Positions 46,838 to 58,302 of a stretch of 64,000 nucleotides of DNA are shown in pieces. How positions within the stretch are numbered: the stretch's first letter is position 1; every line of letters starts with the position of its first letter. The notes under the pieces are model-generated. The model was not told the origin of the DNA. It worked only from the letters and a program-made list of their open reading frames with translations, and did not search any database. Source of the DNA: Tetracladium setigerum (taxonomy: Eukaryota > Ascomycota > Leotiomycetes > Helotiales). The DNA is taken from assembly GCA_031472005.1 (NCBI GenBank), contig PZJY01000008.1, positions 1,860,001 through 1,924,000 on the forward strand, given 5' to 3'. The position numbers and the translations under genes were made by a program.

Positions 46838-48202
46838 CTTTGCAGTGGAACGACTCTGTACGATCTGAGAAGTGTTATATAGCCATGAATAGATAATTGT
46901 ATCACCAGATTCACCCCGAACACTTATAAAAAATACCAGCCTTAGCACACCGATTAGCTCGAATCTCACAGGCTCATCAAAAAGCACCGAAAACAACAAT
47001 AAAGATCGAAAAGGCGTAGACGCCTCTCAAAAAGACCACCTTCCCGACATCCAAATACTTCTAAACTTAACCACCAGCGTCACAATAAACTCAATCTACT
47101 CACACATGGATCTCCAATTTATACGATCAATTGCTCTCCATCCTTCCCACCCTTAGAAGTTAGACCTCTGCCCACCATCGACACGAAACTGATTTCATCA
47201 CCTCCGCCCCTGTCACACCTCTGCCACTACTTCACATCAGCTCAATGAACAAAAAATAGCGATCCACTTCGGAAAAAACGAATTGCCAGAGCGTTGGGAA
47301 GCTGGCTTTTGCAAATAAATCACCATCCCAACCGATCGGTCGAAATACCACAGACTACCAACCCCGCCAGTACAGTACAGTACAGTACGCCTGATGTGTG
47401 GGGATGGGTTGCGCCAAATAGAATGAAGCCGAGTGGAAACCAATCAGCAGCGTATAACTCATAATCATGAACACATCGGTGACTTCTTCAACTTCACCCC
47501 GTGTGTGCAATTTGGGTTTTGTTACGGGAGCTAATTAGATCAAGTCGGCTTTGTGGAATACAAAATTATGTGACAAAAAGACGAATACTTTGGCGGGGAC
47601 TACGGATCATTTCAATCTGGAAACCGTGTATTCGACTTTTCCTTTGCTGAATGGCCGGCCGATTCGCAAAGACCTGACCTTGCCTGATCTATTTGAGACT
47701 TCTTCTCTTCTTCTTTTCTCAAACTCACAACTTCAAAATCCCTGAAGAGCTGCCAGTATTAAGTGAGTAAGTAAATAAGTTAGTGAGCCTCTCCCACCTC
47801 ACCTCACCCAGGCCGTTCCACATCGCCCAGCCTAATAATTCGACCAGGCAACTCTCAACCGGGCTCCTCCACTCCATACAGCTCAGGTTAATTATCGAAC
47901 TACAAACAAACGAACGACTCAACTACCGCGAAAATAATCAATTCCATACCTCCCTCTCACCGGTCTTGACTTGAACTTCTTTTTTCTTAGTTTCTTCTAT
48001 CCTAGCCTTAGTCCTGTTATTGCTTCACCACCACTCCACCTCCCCGGCATTGCTCCATCACTTCAGAATCCCCGAGCAAAAAAAAAAAAACTCTAAAGAG
48101 TGTCTTTTAATAGCTGTCTTCGACCTCTACCTACGGAAGGTACATTCCTTTACTTTCAAACCGTAGACTAGGTTTTCCAAGGCAAGAAAGTGACTGACTG
48201 AG

Positions 48203-48572
48203 TGAGTGACGCTCCGCTGGCTCTCCGAGGGCCACTGCCGTGGAGGCAGAGAAACTACAAGCAAGCAGGGCCGTTGTCGTTCTTTCCTTCTACTTATTTT
48301 TAATAATTCTCGTTTTTCTAGCTTTCGGTCTTCCCCCTTCGTTTTCTACGATTCTCATTCTCCTCTCTTCTTTCTCGTTCATTTTCTTGTTTTTCTTATC
48401 TTTTTTTTCCTCGTTTTTTCTCTCTCTCGTTTTCTCATTCTCTTACTTTCACCCATCATTCCTTCATCTTTTCATAGTTTTTTGGTTTTCATTTTATGGT
48501 ATAATAAATATATCGCCAAAACTCTCCGCCTCCACGGCAGTGGCCCTCGGAGAGCCAGCGGAGCGTCACTCA
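48203..48572. mobile_element. 370-bp element with perfect 45-bp terminal inverted repeats (MITE-like)
   Basis: The segment 48203-48247 is the exact reverse complement of 48528-48572, starting TGAGTGACGCTCCGCTGGCT and ending at GAGGC; pairing continues inward a few bases with one mismatch. The 280-bp interior is pyrimidine-rich and has no coding motif. The GC-rich ends contrast with the AT-rich surroundings. No obvious target-site duplication is seen beside the ends. Size, end structure and lack of a transposase suggest a miniature inverted-repeat element or fold-back element. Confidence 0.75.
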
Positions 48573-48605
48573 TACATAAATACCTAAAAAGAAAGAAAAA
48601 ACCCC

Positions 48606-48630
48606 TACGGTTACGGTTACGGTTACGGTT
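48606..48630 (+). repeat. TACGGT hexamer tandem array (about 4 units)
   Basis: Perfect six-base repeats directly right of the inverted-repeat element, ending in GGTTCGACTC. Confidence 0.8.
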
Positions 48631-50294
48631 CGACTCATGTGATAGTTATGTCTTTTGAGTTTAAATATGTTATATGTTTACACTAAATTAGGTAAGAAGA
48701 GCATGAAGCAAGTATAAGAGCAAAAGATGTACACACTGACCATCAAAACGATACTAAGTAAGACATACATAGGTACCCGTAGCTAGTTAGCTAATAAATC
48801 AGAGTTTAGTTTCCGATATATCTTTGAATCCCTCCCTCCCTCCGTCTGCAGATGACCATGTTTTGTTTGGACTTTGATAATTTAATTTTTATATAATTTC
48901 TTTTGGCAAGTACAAAGTAAGAAATGAGTAATTATTACTTTTGAAATCCAAGAGCTACCTACCTACTTACCTACCTACCTAGCTTACTTACATACCTACC
49001 TAGGGAGAATAACTACAAAGCATAAGCTTTTTTTTTCTCACTTGCGTCACTTCTGCACTTTTCTCTTGTCCTCCTGAAGAAGAACTGGAATTTCACAGAG
49101 GAGTTTTCATTGAGTTCCATTGAGTTCTATACCACCTAACTTAACTTTTCATGTAATGATGTACAGTACTACTTACTATCCAGGCAGACCCGATCTGATC
49201 AGATCAGTAGGGACTGTACCTAGGTAGGCATTCACACCTCCATTTCCTGAATCCTGAAGATTATTAACTCTGGCATCTCTGACAGACACCCATATTTGGT
49301 ATGTAAGATATACAATAACATTATTTTTTCAATACAAATACCAATACTAATTCAAGTCTTTGGGTCTGTTTGTATAGTTGCAATGAGAGTGAGTTGCGTG
49401 AAGGCGTGGTTGGTGGTGGTGGAGGTTACCTAAGCTAACGAATGCAGAAAACCAGAAATCCTGACCACCCCTCCAAAAAAGTCCGAACTTTCCGAACAAA
49501 CACACAACACACAACCCCGCCTCATCATGTACAGAGGAGGAGGGGGAGGGATTATTGGGCGTACGACAGATAGGATGGTTGGTAAGGATCTTACATTATT
49601 ACATCATTTTGTTGCTTCTTACTGTACCTACCTAGGAACCTGTCGTACTGCTTTTGGTGCTGAATGACGGAGGGAGCAGTACAGTATAAGACAAGTGTTG
49701 GATACAGGGTACAAGTTATTCCTATCCTCTCTCTCTTTCTTTCATTATTCTCTTTCCCATCAACCTCATTCCCTTTTTTCATTCTTCTTCCTTTTTCTTC
49801 CTTCCTTATCTGCTGCCTAGCACTTTCTCTCTCTACTTCCCTTTTTCTTCCTTCGTATTCCTCCTTACCTCACTACCTCACTGTACTTTACCTGTTCTTT
49901 CTTTTCCCTTCGATCATTCTTCTCAAGTCGAAAACAATACAAAACACAAAACACAAACAAAAAGGATAGTTAAAGCAGAGAAGACAATATAATTTCTATA
50001 AGTCTATCTAAGTGTACGTGTATCTCTCTTATCTATTCATCTCTTCCTCTTTTTCTCACTCCTTTCTCTCTATATCTCTTCCATCTAACCTCTCAAAAGC
50101 AGAGACGCAAGGCATAACAAAAAGCAGAGAACGGTAAGGCAAAACACGTCCATAAAATGCAACAAACAGCAAGCAGCCGCAGCCAGGATAAAAATTTATC
50201 CCCTCCGAGATCTAGAGATCTACACAACATGGCAGAACGTATGTCTAGGGTATCAATCATCCCCCACCGCCCCGCCAAACCCCGCACCACCCAT

Positions 50295-51781
50295 CTAAGC
50301 ATCAGCCAACAACGGCAAATTCGCCCTCGCTGTCTGCGAGAGTCTCCTCCTGGCCTCCATGTTCCTCGACGAGGCCATGGCTGTAGCCATACTCGACTTG
50401 ATCTCAGAAACCTTCTCCTCCTTCTCCTCGGCACTCGCAACCTCCTTCTTGGCGCCTCCGGTCAAGTTGAGTGGCTGAGTTTCGCCCTTGTTGTTGTACA
50501 GGTTACGGAAGAAGAAGACGCCGCTTCCCTCCTGTCCTTCGCTCTCCTCGACGAACTTGCAGCTTCGCTGGTTGCGCCAGAAGGCGGTCCAGAAGGGAGT
50601 CTTGACATCGGCTTTGTAGTGGACGCCCATGACCTTGCGGATGTGGATAGAGGCTTCGCCGGCGTGGTAGAAGGGGATGGTGGAGACGAGGTGGTGGCAG
50701 ACGTGGGTGCCGATGATGTCGTGGAAGAGGTGGGTGTCGATGAAACCGAGGTCACGATCGATGGTTGCGGTGGCACCACGGGCAAAGTTCCATGTTTTGG
50801 CATTGTAGTGGGGCATGGATGCATCGGTGTGTTGGAGGAAGGTGATGGCGACTGTTGATTTTAATGTTAGTATGGGGAAGCTTTTGTCTGTTGGGAGGAA
50901 AAGAGGGAGGGAGGAAGCTCACCAATCCAGTTGTTAACCCACAACCATGGAACACCCCAGAGGATGATAACATTCCAGCTACCAAACATCTGACCGGCGA
51001 CGACGAGAGCGGCAATCATGACGGCCACACCAATATCACTCAACAAGATCAATCCCAACTCGCTCTTCTTGTAGAAGACGGAATCCTCGCCAAAGTAGAA
51101 GTGGGAGATTCTGAGTCCACTGGCGCCGTCATATTTCTGTCCAGTCAAGTTGAAGAGGAGGTATCCGGGCCATCCAAACAATTGGTGGATAATGCAGTGC
51201 CATAAGCTGGCAATTGGGGAATCCTCAGCCAACTCGGAGAACTCAACCATGTTGGCTTGAGCCTTGTCGCCGAATTGTCGCTTTAGCCATGAATCGCGAG
51301 TATGTGGCACAAAGGCGGTGTCCTTCTCCATGTTTCCGGTAGCCTTGTGGTGTTGGCTATGGGACAATCTCCAGGAGTGGAAGGGCACGAGCAGGAAGGA
51401 GTGCATGATCAATCCCATGGTCCAGTTGAGCTTCTTGCTCTTGGAGAAGGCACCGTGGCCACACTCGTGGGCGAGAATCCAGATGCCGGTGAAGACGAAG
51501 CCTTGCACGGTGGTGTAGGCTACCCAGGCGGCAAAGCGGAGATATGGGTTGGGAAGGAGGGGGATATAGGTGGTAGCGAGGTAGATGAGGGCGGAAGTGT
51601 AGAAGAAGTCGCGGACGACGTAGGCCATACTGCGGAGGGTGGAAGGCTTGAAGCAATGGGCTGGAATGGCATCGTGAATCTCCTTCATGGTGTAGTTGGG
51701 GAGGGTGAAGGGATTGCCGTTCAGATCCAGATGTTGAGCCTCGGTGGGAGGAGACATGGTCTCGGTGGTAGAGGGAGCCAT
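50295..51781 (-). CDS. Oleate delta-12 (omega-6) fatty acid desaturase
   Basis: Two exons (51781-50923 and 50851-50295; 71-nt intron) encode 471 residues. The three histidine boxes of membrane desaturases are present: HECGH (105-109), HSQHH (141-145) and HVCHH (336-340), separated by membrane segments as in Fad2-type enzymes. The enzyme inserts a double bond at delta-12 of oleoyl lipids in the ER to make linoleate. HECGH and HVCHH fit delta-12 desaturases; a delta-15 or bifunctional enzyme cannot be fully excluded. The C-terminal 60 residues are Ala/Glu/Ser rich and dispensable-looking. The gene stands alone, with long pyrimidine-rich flanks on both sides. Confidence 0.93.
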
Positions 51782-53411
51782 GGTGGTGGTGGTGTTATTG
51801 CAATTGATGATATCAAACCGATCAATTGCAGAGGAGAGGGATGGAGAAGGAAGAGGAAGAAGAAGAGAAGTTGAATGAAGGAAGAAGAGAGAGAGAGAAG
51901 GAGAAACAGAAGTCGGGTAGAAAAGGACAGAGAAAAGGAAGTAACTCAACCTAGCTCGATCCAGGGGGCGAGGGGGGGCTTTGCTCTGCTTTGCAGATGT
52001 CCTACTGGCCTGGCGGGCAGTGGTCAATGGCCAGTCTGGAGCACAGTGGTTGTGTCGTGTCGTCTTCGACATTTCTCTGAACCCCATGGAACGAAGGGGT
52101 CCCTTTTTCCACACTTTTTCCACACTTTCCACTCTTTCCACACTTCCTCTCAGGAAATTCCTCAACCCTTTTCCTTACACGGACCACCACATGGCCCGAG
52201 ATCAGGTCCCAAGCCATGCGTTTCGCGTCAAGCGACCGGGATTGGATTTGGCACTATCCCGGCATGAGACTAGCGTCGAGCTAGAGGGTCTCAATTACAG
52301 CTGATAGCGACATCTTATCGGGTGTGTAAAATGGTAAATTTGACATGTGCGGAGCATTTATGAGAATTACATCTACCGGTAGGGACTAGGTAGGTACATT
52401 TACTGTACTCCGTATCCATTGTTGAAATCAAGGGTTCCATTATTCTCTTGACCGCTCGCTCTCTCTCTTCTCTTCCATCTCTGCTGACCTTTTCAAGCTT
52501 TTCACTCACTTTCCCTTCCCTTCCGCCGATGGCAACACTCCACTCTTCTTCGCCTCTCTCCTTCAATTCTTCAATGCGGGGAGCTGACATGTGTCAATTG
52601 GAGGAAGAAGAGACAGACACCGGTAGGTACTGTACTTGCCTGACCTCTTGTTGACATGTGAGATAGATCTACTCTCTCTCTCTCTCCTTCATGCACTTCT
52701 CCCGCTCAACCTCCACTACCTACCTCGCTATTACATATTATCCATTATTGCACATGCAATGGTCAATCACAATCACAATCTCAATCTCATCCTCCTTCCT
52801 TTCCCCCATCTATCGAAAGAAATGCGGTCGGTCCCTCCCTTGATCTCCCAAGGTACAAGTTACAATGGAAGTCACCAGTACAAGGCCCGTTTCCGTACTC
52901 TGTACGAGAGTCGTGAGATGTGGCACTGCAGCACCATCGCTAACGCACTCAGGGTCCTTTTGCACTCACTATTCCCCATCCAGCCAAGCGCCCAACTCTA
53001 GCACCACTCCATCCTGACTCAACAAGCCCTCCCATTCGTCGACGGTGTCGTGTCAAGCACAACATTTTGAGACGGCGGTCGAAGAACTCGAACATCCAGA
53101 AGCAAGCGAGCGAGCGAAGAAAAACAGAAACACCAATACCATTCTAGTCTTTCTAGTCATGAAAGAGGCATGAGAAAGTCAGTTTGGTCTTAGGGGTTTG
53201 CCAATGCTTGGCATAGATCTGTGGTAGATGTATTATCCCATGACTATTGTCGTTACCTTTTTCACAGGAAAACAGGAACGTGGTGGTCCAGGTAAATCGG
53301 AGTAAAAATAAAATCAGGATCTCCCTCAACGAAACGGATAAATTGGCTGATCGGTGGGCTCATGTCCGGGGGTGGAGATCTTGGCAAAGCTCTTGGCTTG
53401 GCCTGGCCATC

Positions 53412-53437
53412 CCCTACCCTACCCTACCCTACCCTTT
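53412..53437 (+). repeat. CCCTA pentamer array
   Basis: About five consecutive CCCTA units. The 5-base period differs from the 6-base fungal telomere unit. Confidence 0.75.
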
Positions 53438-54552
53438 CTTTTTGTTCCCTTCCCCTTCCATTATTCATTATTCCATCCTTCCTTTTGACATGTCTCCACG
53501 GAAGCATCACGCACATTTGTTATTTATCATTGCGCGATTTATTAATAGATGAGTCCACATCTACTTACTGCACCAGGCCATCTTTCTTTCTTGACAAAAG
53601 TGCGGAGTAGTGTAGTATCTCTGGTCAAGCATGTGCTTATTTATTGCTTCTCTGTGTTGCGGTGAAGAAAACCGGCCGGCTCGTCGAGACACCAAGATGG
53701 CCCAAGATGGGTAATTACCGGGAAGAACAACACAACGCAACGCAACAACACTACTTGCGAAGGACGAAAAAAAACAAACTTGGTGTTCCAAGAGTGGGAT
53801 TCCAACAAACCTCAGAAAGAAAACCAAGATTTCCAAGATTCCCAAGAATGCGTTCTGGCTAAACTTCTGCAGATGAAATTCACTCATATGTTTTTTGAAG
53901 GATGGATTTATTTATTTATTGCGTGTCAAGTGGGCTTCTTTTTGGCGCGATGGTGTGTTGCATAAGGTTGTCTGTCAAATGTCACATATTGTAGTACTAC
54001 TATCGACGGAGTTTTGTCCTTTGGTCTTTGCTTCGTGGGTGTACAGTTTACATACTCCACAGGGAGGTAAGGTACAGTAAGGTAAGGTAAGTCCATCGTA
54101 TTCGCGTGTTCGGAATCGCTTTCCTCGGAGAGAATAAAATAACGGATCAATAGAAGCTGGGTGGCTGGGTGGTGGGGTGGATGGTGTTTACTACCGCTAT
54201 TATTATTATATTATTACTTATGCCAACGAAAGGTATTGCATTAAATTATCCGTATATTCTCAAGTACAAAGATAAAGACCACTAAGGGGATTTGGATGAA
54301 ACAAGGACATTTATATCCCAGGGGCGAGTTCATCTGACCGTCTATCCTTCCACCCCGCATTTTCTACTGAAAATCACACTTATACCACCATGTTTCCTCA
54401 TTGCTTCTTTGCATTTGCTTTCGAATCTTTTCCAAGTGGACGGAACTGTCAGAGAGAGAGAGAGAGACTCAGAGGCTCGTCCAACTCACTCACTCACTCC
54501 TTTCTCAAGTTTGACCCACCAACATCTATCCATTCCATACCACAATCTCCCC

Positions 54553-54591
54553 GCCTCCACGGCAGTGGCCCTCGGAGAGCCAGCGGAGCGT
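54553..54591 (+). repeat. Solo copy of the 48-kb element's terminal repeat
   Basis: 39 bases identical to the right end of the inverted-repeat element (from 48528). No partner inverted copy lies within the following or preceding 1 kb, so this is an isolated end or a remnant. Confidence 0.75.
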
Positions 54592-55257
54592 TAACTCACT
54601 CACTCTCATACTTAAAAAGTAAAAAGATAAGGAAAAATCATTCAAATTACATTACAATACTGCTTACTTGGATATTGCCTGGCTATTATTGACTTCTGTC
54701 GAATTGAGGCTATGTTTTTCTGTGTGAATATTCTATGTAGCTAGCTAGATATGCAAACAAACGCTTTATGAGTAGATGCTAAACAACAAGTGCTGCGCTA
54801 AGTCCTTTAAAAATACATATCTAAAAAACACAAAAATACAAGTGAGAATGTTGGAATCTCTTTTTTTATGTTTTTTTTCTTTCCCTTACTAGGTATTCTT
54901 TAGACTGCCGCTTTCTCCTCCTTCTCATTCCCGTTCATTTCGCCTTGTAATCTTACTTCTCTTTCTCGTTCTCCTTCTCTCGGCCGATTCGAGAGCTCAC
55001 AGTCTTCTTTTCCACCATCTCGTAATCTTTTATCTGATCATTGATGTTGCTGAATGATTCTCATTCTCGACGATCTGACTATTTTATTTTGCGCCGGGCC
55101 GTTATAATCATACAATCGCTTCCCCCTTCCGTGTTGTTTTGATCATTTCGGCGTTTGATTTCTTATCCAATACATTTTTAATTTTGGAATCAGGTAGATT
55201 CCCATTAAGCCATCAAGAATTCCCACATCCCCCCCCCAAAAGAAACACACCACCTTC

Positions 55258-56934
55258 TTAGGTTCCCAACGGCGGCACCTCATCAACAAGCTTATCCCAC
55301 ATCCCACCCGTATCCCCCTCCCCCCTCACCTTCTCCTTCACCACCAACAACTGCCTCGCACAGCAATACCCACCCCTCTGCGCCGTCCTCTCATACTCCT
55401 CATACTTCCCATTCGTCGTCCACCACGACGCCGGTTTCCTACTCGTATGTAACTCATTACTCCTCTTAAACCTCGGGTTCGTCCCCTGTGCTTGTTTTGC
55501 ATTGGATTCTTTCTTGGGTAGATTAAGATCAGGATTCGGAACCCAATGCGTATCCTTCATAACATCGCCCTCATTTTCGGTCCTCCGTGGATTATGTCGC
55601 GGCATGCCGACTACGAAATTGATGAGGGATTGAAGGGGGTAGAAGAGCCGTTCAAAGCGTTTGGTGAAAGTGAGCCAATTATGCGTCGTTTGAGAGTAGG
55701 AAACGCGAACGAATGGGTTCATGTAGATTCCGGAATCGTAGGGATCTTCCGTCTGCGTTTCTTGGGAGGTTTTGGGCGTCGTTGGGAAGGCGAGGATGTC
55801 GGCGTGGATGAGACAGCATTCGCTTGCGTCCCAGTAGGGTTCGGGTTGCCAGCTTCGGAATGTGACGGGTGGTGGAGTTGTGCTGTCGGCTCTCTCACTG
55901 ATGAGAGCGGATATCTTGCTTTCATCTTCATCTTGTGTACTGCTCCTCGTGGCGGTGATGGATTGTTCTTGGAAGAACTTCGCGTCAAAAGCAATCATAC
56001 CGCCCCAACAACTTTTGACGCGCACATTCGCCTTTCCAGCGAGGACATCAGAGCGACTAGTCGCAGAACCAGCCCCTGTGAACCATGGATATAATGGAAC
56101 GCCGATACTAAAGCCATCGGCATCGCGCGTAGCAAACGTATCATAGAATTTCCATGAATTGATGAAATCCGTCGCACAAGCTGCTTTGTACTGCGCTTTC
56201 TGTACCCCTTGACCTTTGCCTTCCACGTCATTATGGCCATCGACAGGTAGCACATTCGTACCCCAGAGTAGTCGGGGAACTTCCAAGGGCGAGAAGATAA
56301 CGTCGTTGATGAAAAGAACCTTGTCGTATTTCGTCTTTGACGCCTTTAACGGTTTGATAGCCATATTCCGCACTTCCGCCAAAAAGGCTATCCTCTTTAC
56401 CTTCTCCTGTCCTGTACTTGGTACCAATGTCCTTGGCACCTTGCTCAAATCCAACGGCACATCCTCCTCTGCCACAATACTCTTCTCACAATCTAAACCC
56501 TCCGCCAACTTCTCCAATGCATGTTTCGGTCCCCCATACACACTAACAAACACCCTCTCCTTCCCCAACACCTTCACTAACTCCTGAAGATTCCTCCCCC
56601 ATGCTCCCAAGATCAGCGACTCATCGACGATATTCGCCGCGATGAAGATTTTGTCTGTAGTGTTTATCTCGAAGTAGGCGGGTGAGGCGTAGGAGTTATT
56701 GAAGAGGAGTTGGCAGGCTAGGAGGAGGGTGAGGATAGGGAAGATGTATAGAGGCCGACAGAATGCGCGGGTGTGTTTGCGGATGCGGGAGAGGGAGGTG
56801 GAGGCGCGGACAGGTTTATCTTTGAATTGTTGCTCATCCGAGGTCGTTGAATCGAGGGAACTGCGCGGGAGGGGGTCGTATGTTGCGCGTGAGGAGGAGG
56901 AGGGGAGGGTGTGTAGCGGATAGGATTTCGCCAT
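55258..56934 (-). CDS. GT69 alpha-1,3-mannosyltransferase-like protein (CAP59/CMT1 family)
   Basis: Intronless 558-residue frame from ATG 56934-56932. A cytosolic basic N-terminus and a single span (about 61-79, PLYIFPILTLLLACQLLF) give a type II Golgi topology. Lumenal blocks typical of CAP59/CMT1: FIAANIVDESLILGAWG, RIAFLAEVRNMAIKPL, KYDKVLFINDVIFSPLEV (carrying the metal-binding-type acidic residue), AACATDFINSWKFYDTFATR and KVKSCWGGMIAFDA-like VRVKSCWGGMIAFDAKFF. In cryptococci the family makes alpha-1,3-mannose linkages in capsule glycan; in moulds its role is in wall or secreted glycans. Together with the GT90 gene at 34-37 kb it is the second capsule-type transferase in the window, though they are 18 kb apart. 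Confidence 0.9.
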   Translation of the reverse strand: MAKSYPLHTLPSSSSRATYDPLPRSSLDSTTSDEQQFKDKPVRASTSLSRIRKHTRAFCRPLYIFPILTLLLACQLLFNNSYASPAYFEINTTDKIFIAANIVDESLILGAWGRNLQELVKVLGKERVFVSVYGGPKHALEKLAEGLDCEKSIVAEEDVPLDLSKVPRTLVPSTGQEKVKRIAFLAEVRNMAIKPLKASKTKYDKVLFINDVIFSPLEVPRLLWGTNVLPVDGHNDVEGKGQGVQKAQYKAACATDFINSWKFYDTFATRDADGFSIGVPLYPWFTGAGSATSRSDVLAGKANVRVKSCWGGMIAFDAKFFQEQSITATRSSTQDEDESKISALISERADSTTPPPVTFRSWQPEPYWDASECCLIHADILAFPTTPKTSQETQTEDPYDSGIYMNPFVRVSYSQTTHNWLTFTKRFERLFYPLQSLINFVVGMPRHNPRRTENEGDVMKDTHWVPNPDLNLPKKESNAKQAQGTNPRFKRSNELHTSRKPASWWTTNGKYEEYERTAQRGGYCCARQLLVVKEKVRGEGDTGGMWDKLVDEVPPLGT

Positions 56935-58302
56935 TGTGGAAGGAGAGGTGAGATGGTGTTGTCGTCGATAGCAGTGTTGCGACTATGTTGGAAATGGTTT
57001 ATGCATTGAGAGAGATGCCTACCCTACCTCAGAGGTTTGCGTAGTATACTTGCACGTGTGAAATAGGAAATGTGAGAAAGGAAAAGGACAAGAATAAAGC
57101 ACGAGGAATTATTTCCACTGCGCCCCGCAGAAGCATGGACTGTACACGAGTACTTCTTACAGTGTTGTTGACGTCGGCGTTCCATTAACCTTTTGGAATA
57201 AGATTGGGGGACCATCGCGCCAAGAAGCCGTTGTGAAAACAGGGGTTCGTGGGGAAATAAACTCTCAAATGAAATTCCTACCACCTTACTCACTTCTGCA
57301 AATCCTGTGAGAACGACCAGATTCATAATTCCAGTATCCTACTGTCACAGTTTTGCGAATGATGCGAGAATCGCTCCCTTCCTGCAGAATCGAAATTGGT
57401 GTACAGAACAGTACTACTGTACAGTACATCTTCCAAGGACTCTCCGTCCGATTCAAAGTCATGTCGTTTGACACAGACATGCAAATCAAATTTCGAAGAT
57501 CAGAGCAACACTGTACCCTCAGCATCAAATGAAGTCGCGAAGTCACTAATTGTGTTAACTACCAGGAAAGAGAAAGAGAGCAGATACCGAGGCATTTAGA
57601 GCTTAGAGAAGAGATGTCGTTGGAACCTCAAGCCTTCCCACCCGCCACATGCTGTTGTATCACCTTCACTACATCACAACGTCTCACAACAACGTTCCAT
57701 CCACTCTCTTCAATTTCTTCCATTTTCATTACTAAGAAGGGCAAATAAATCTGGTTATTAATAGGTATGCACGCGAAGTAAGTACGTGCAAACGCCTCGC
57801 ATCCTTGGTGCATATGCAACTTCATTATTTCTTTCCTTTCCCACTCATGCCATTTTTACACCCACCCCAAAACAAAAAGTTCATGCGTTTACTAGCTAAT
57901 TACAGCATCCTACTAATCCATGGACAGAAGAACAGAAAGCTTGCTCGATTCGCAGAAAGAGAAAGGTCATGTACTACCGACGCTCGTCAAACACAATTTC
58001 GATGCCAACGTCACACCAAACGCCATTCAGCACGCGCACACCTCCCACTCCCCACCCAGCCTTGTCCTGACAATTTTGAAGAACCCTATCTTTCCCTCGG
58101 GCTTTGAGCACATCATACCAAATCGCTAGCCATAAAGAAGGTACAAGACTATCACCGCAACTGAAGAACCGCCCGCAATTGTAAGAAGCCTGTGTGTATT
58201 ACAGTCACTGATCAGCATTGTCGAAAAAAGAAGACCGCAGCCAAAAAAGAGGGCAACCCGAAGGTTATCGTTCTCAAAGATATAATAAAACGGTTAGAAC
58301 TC
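56935..58302. other. Intergenic, no gene seen
   Basis: Promoter of the GT69 gene and 3' flank of the CBM48 gene (also minus strand). Only short frames. Confidence 0.5.

Larger units (their letters stand above)
46838..50294. other. Gene-poor stretch with microsatellites
   Basis: No gene supported. Contains GTACA repeats near 47369-47390, the inverted-repeat element at 48203-48572, a TACGGT hexamer array just right of it and TACC arrays near 48957-49003. Confidence 0.55.
51782..55257. other. Gene-poor stretch with simple repeats
   Basis: Long 5' flank of the desaturase, then 3' flank of the GT69 gene. Contains CT- and GA-repeats (52673-52685, 54453-54470), CCCTA units (53412-53437), GGTAAG units near 54065-54090, a repeat-family end at 54553-54591 and a C9 run at 55229-55237. 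No coding signal. Confidence 0.55.

Noticed and set aside
48627..48645. tRNA B-box-like GGTTCGACTC
   Set aside because: No matching acceptor stem or A box upstream; it follows a hexamer array.
53412..53437. Interstitial telomere repeat
   Set aside because: Period is five bases (CCCTA), not the six-base TTAGGG unit, and the array is very short.
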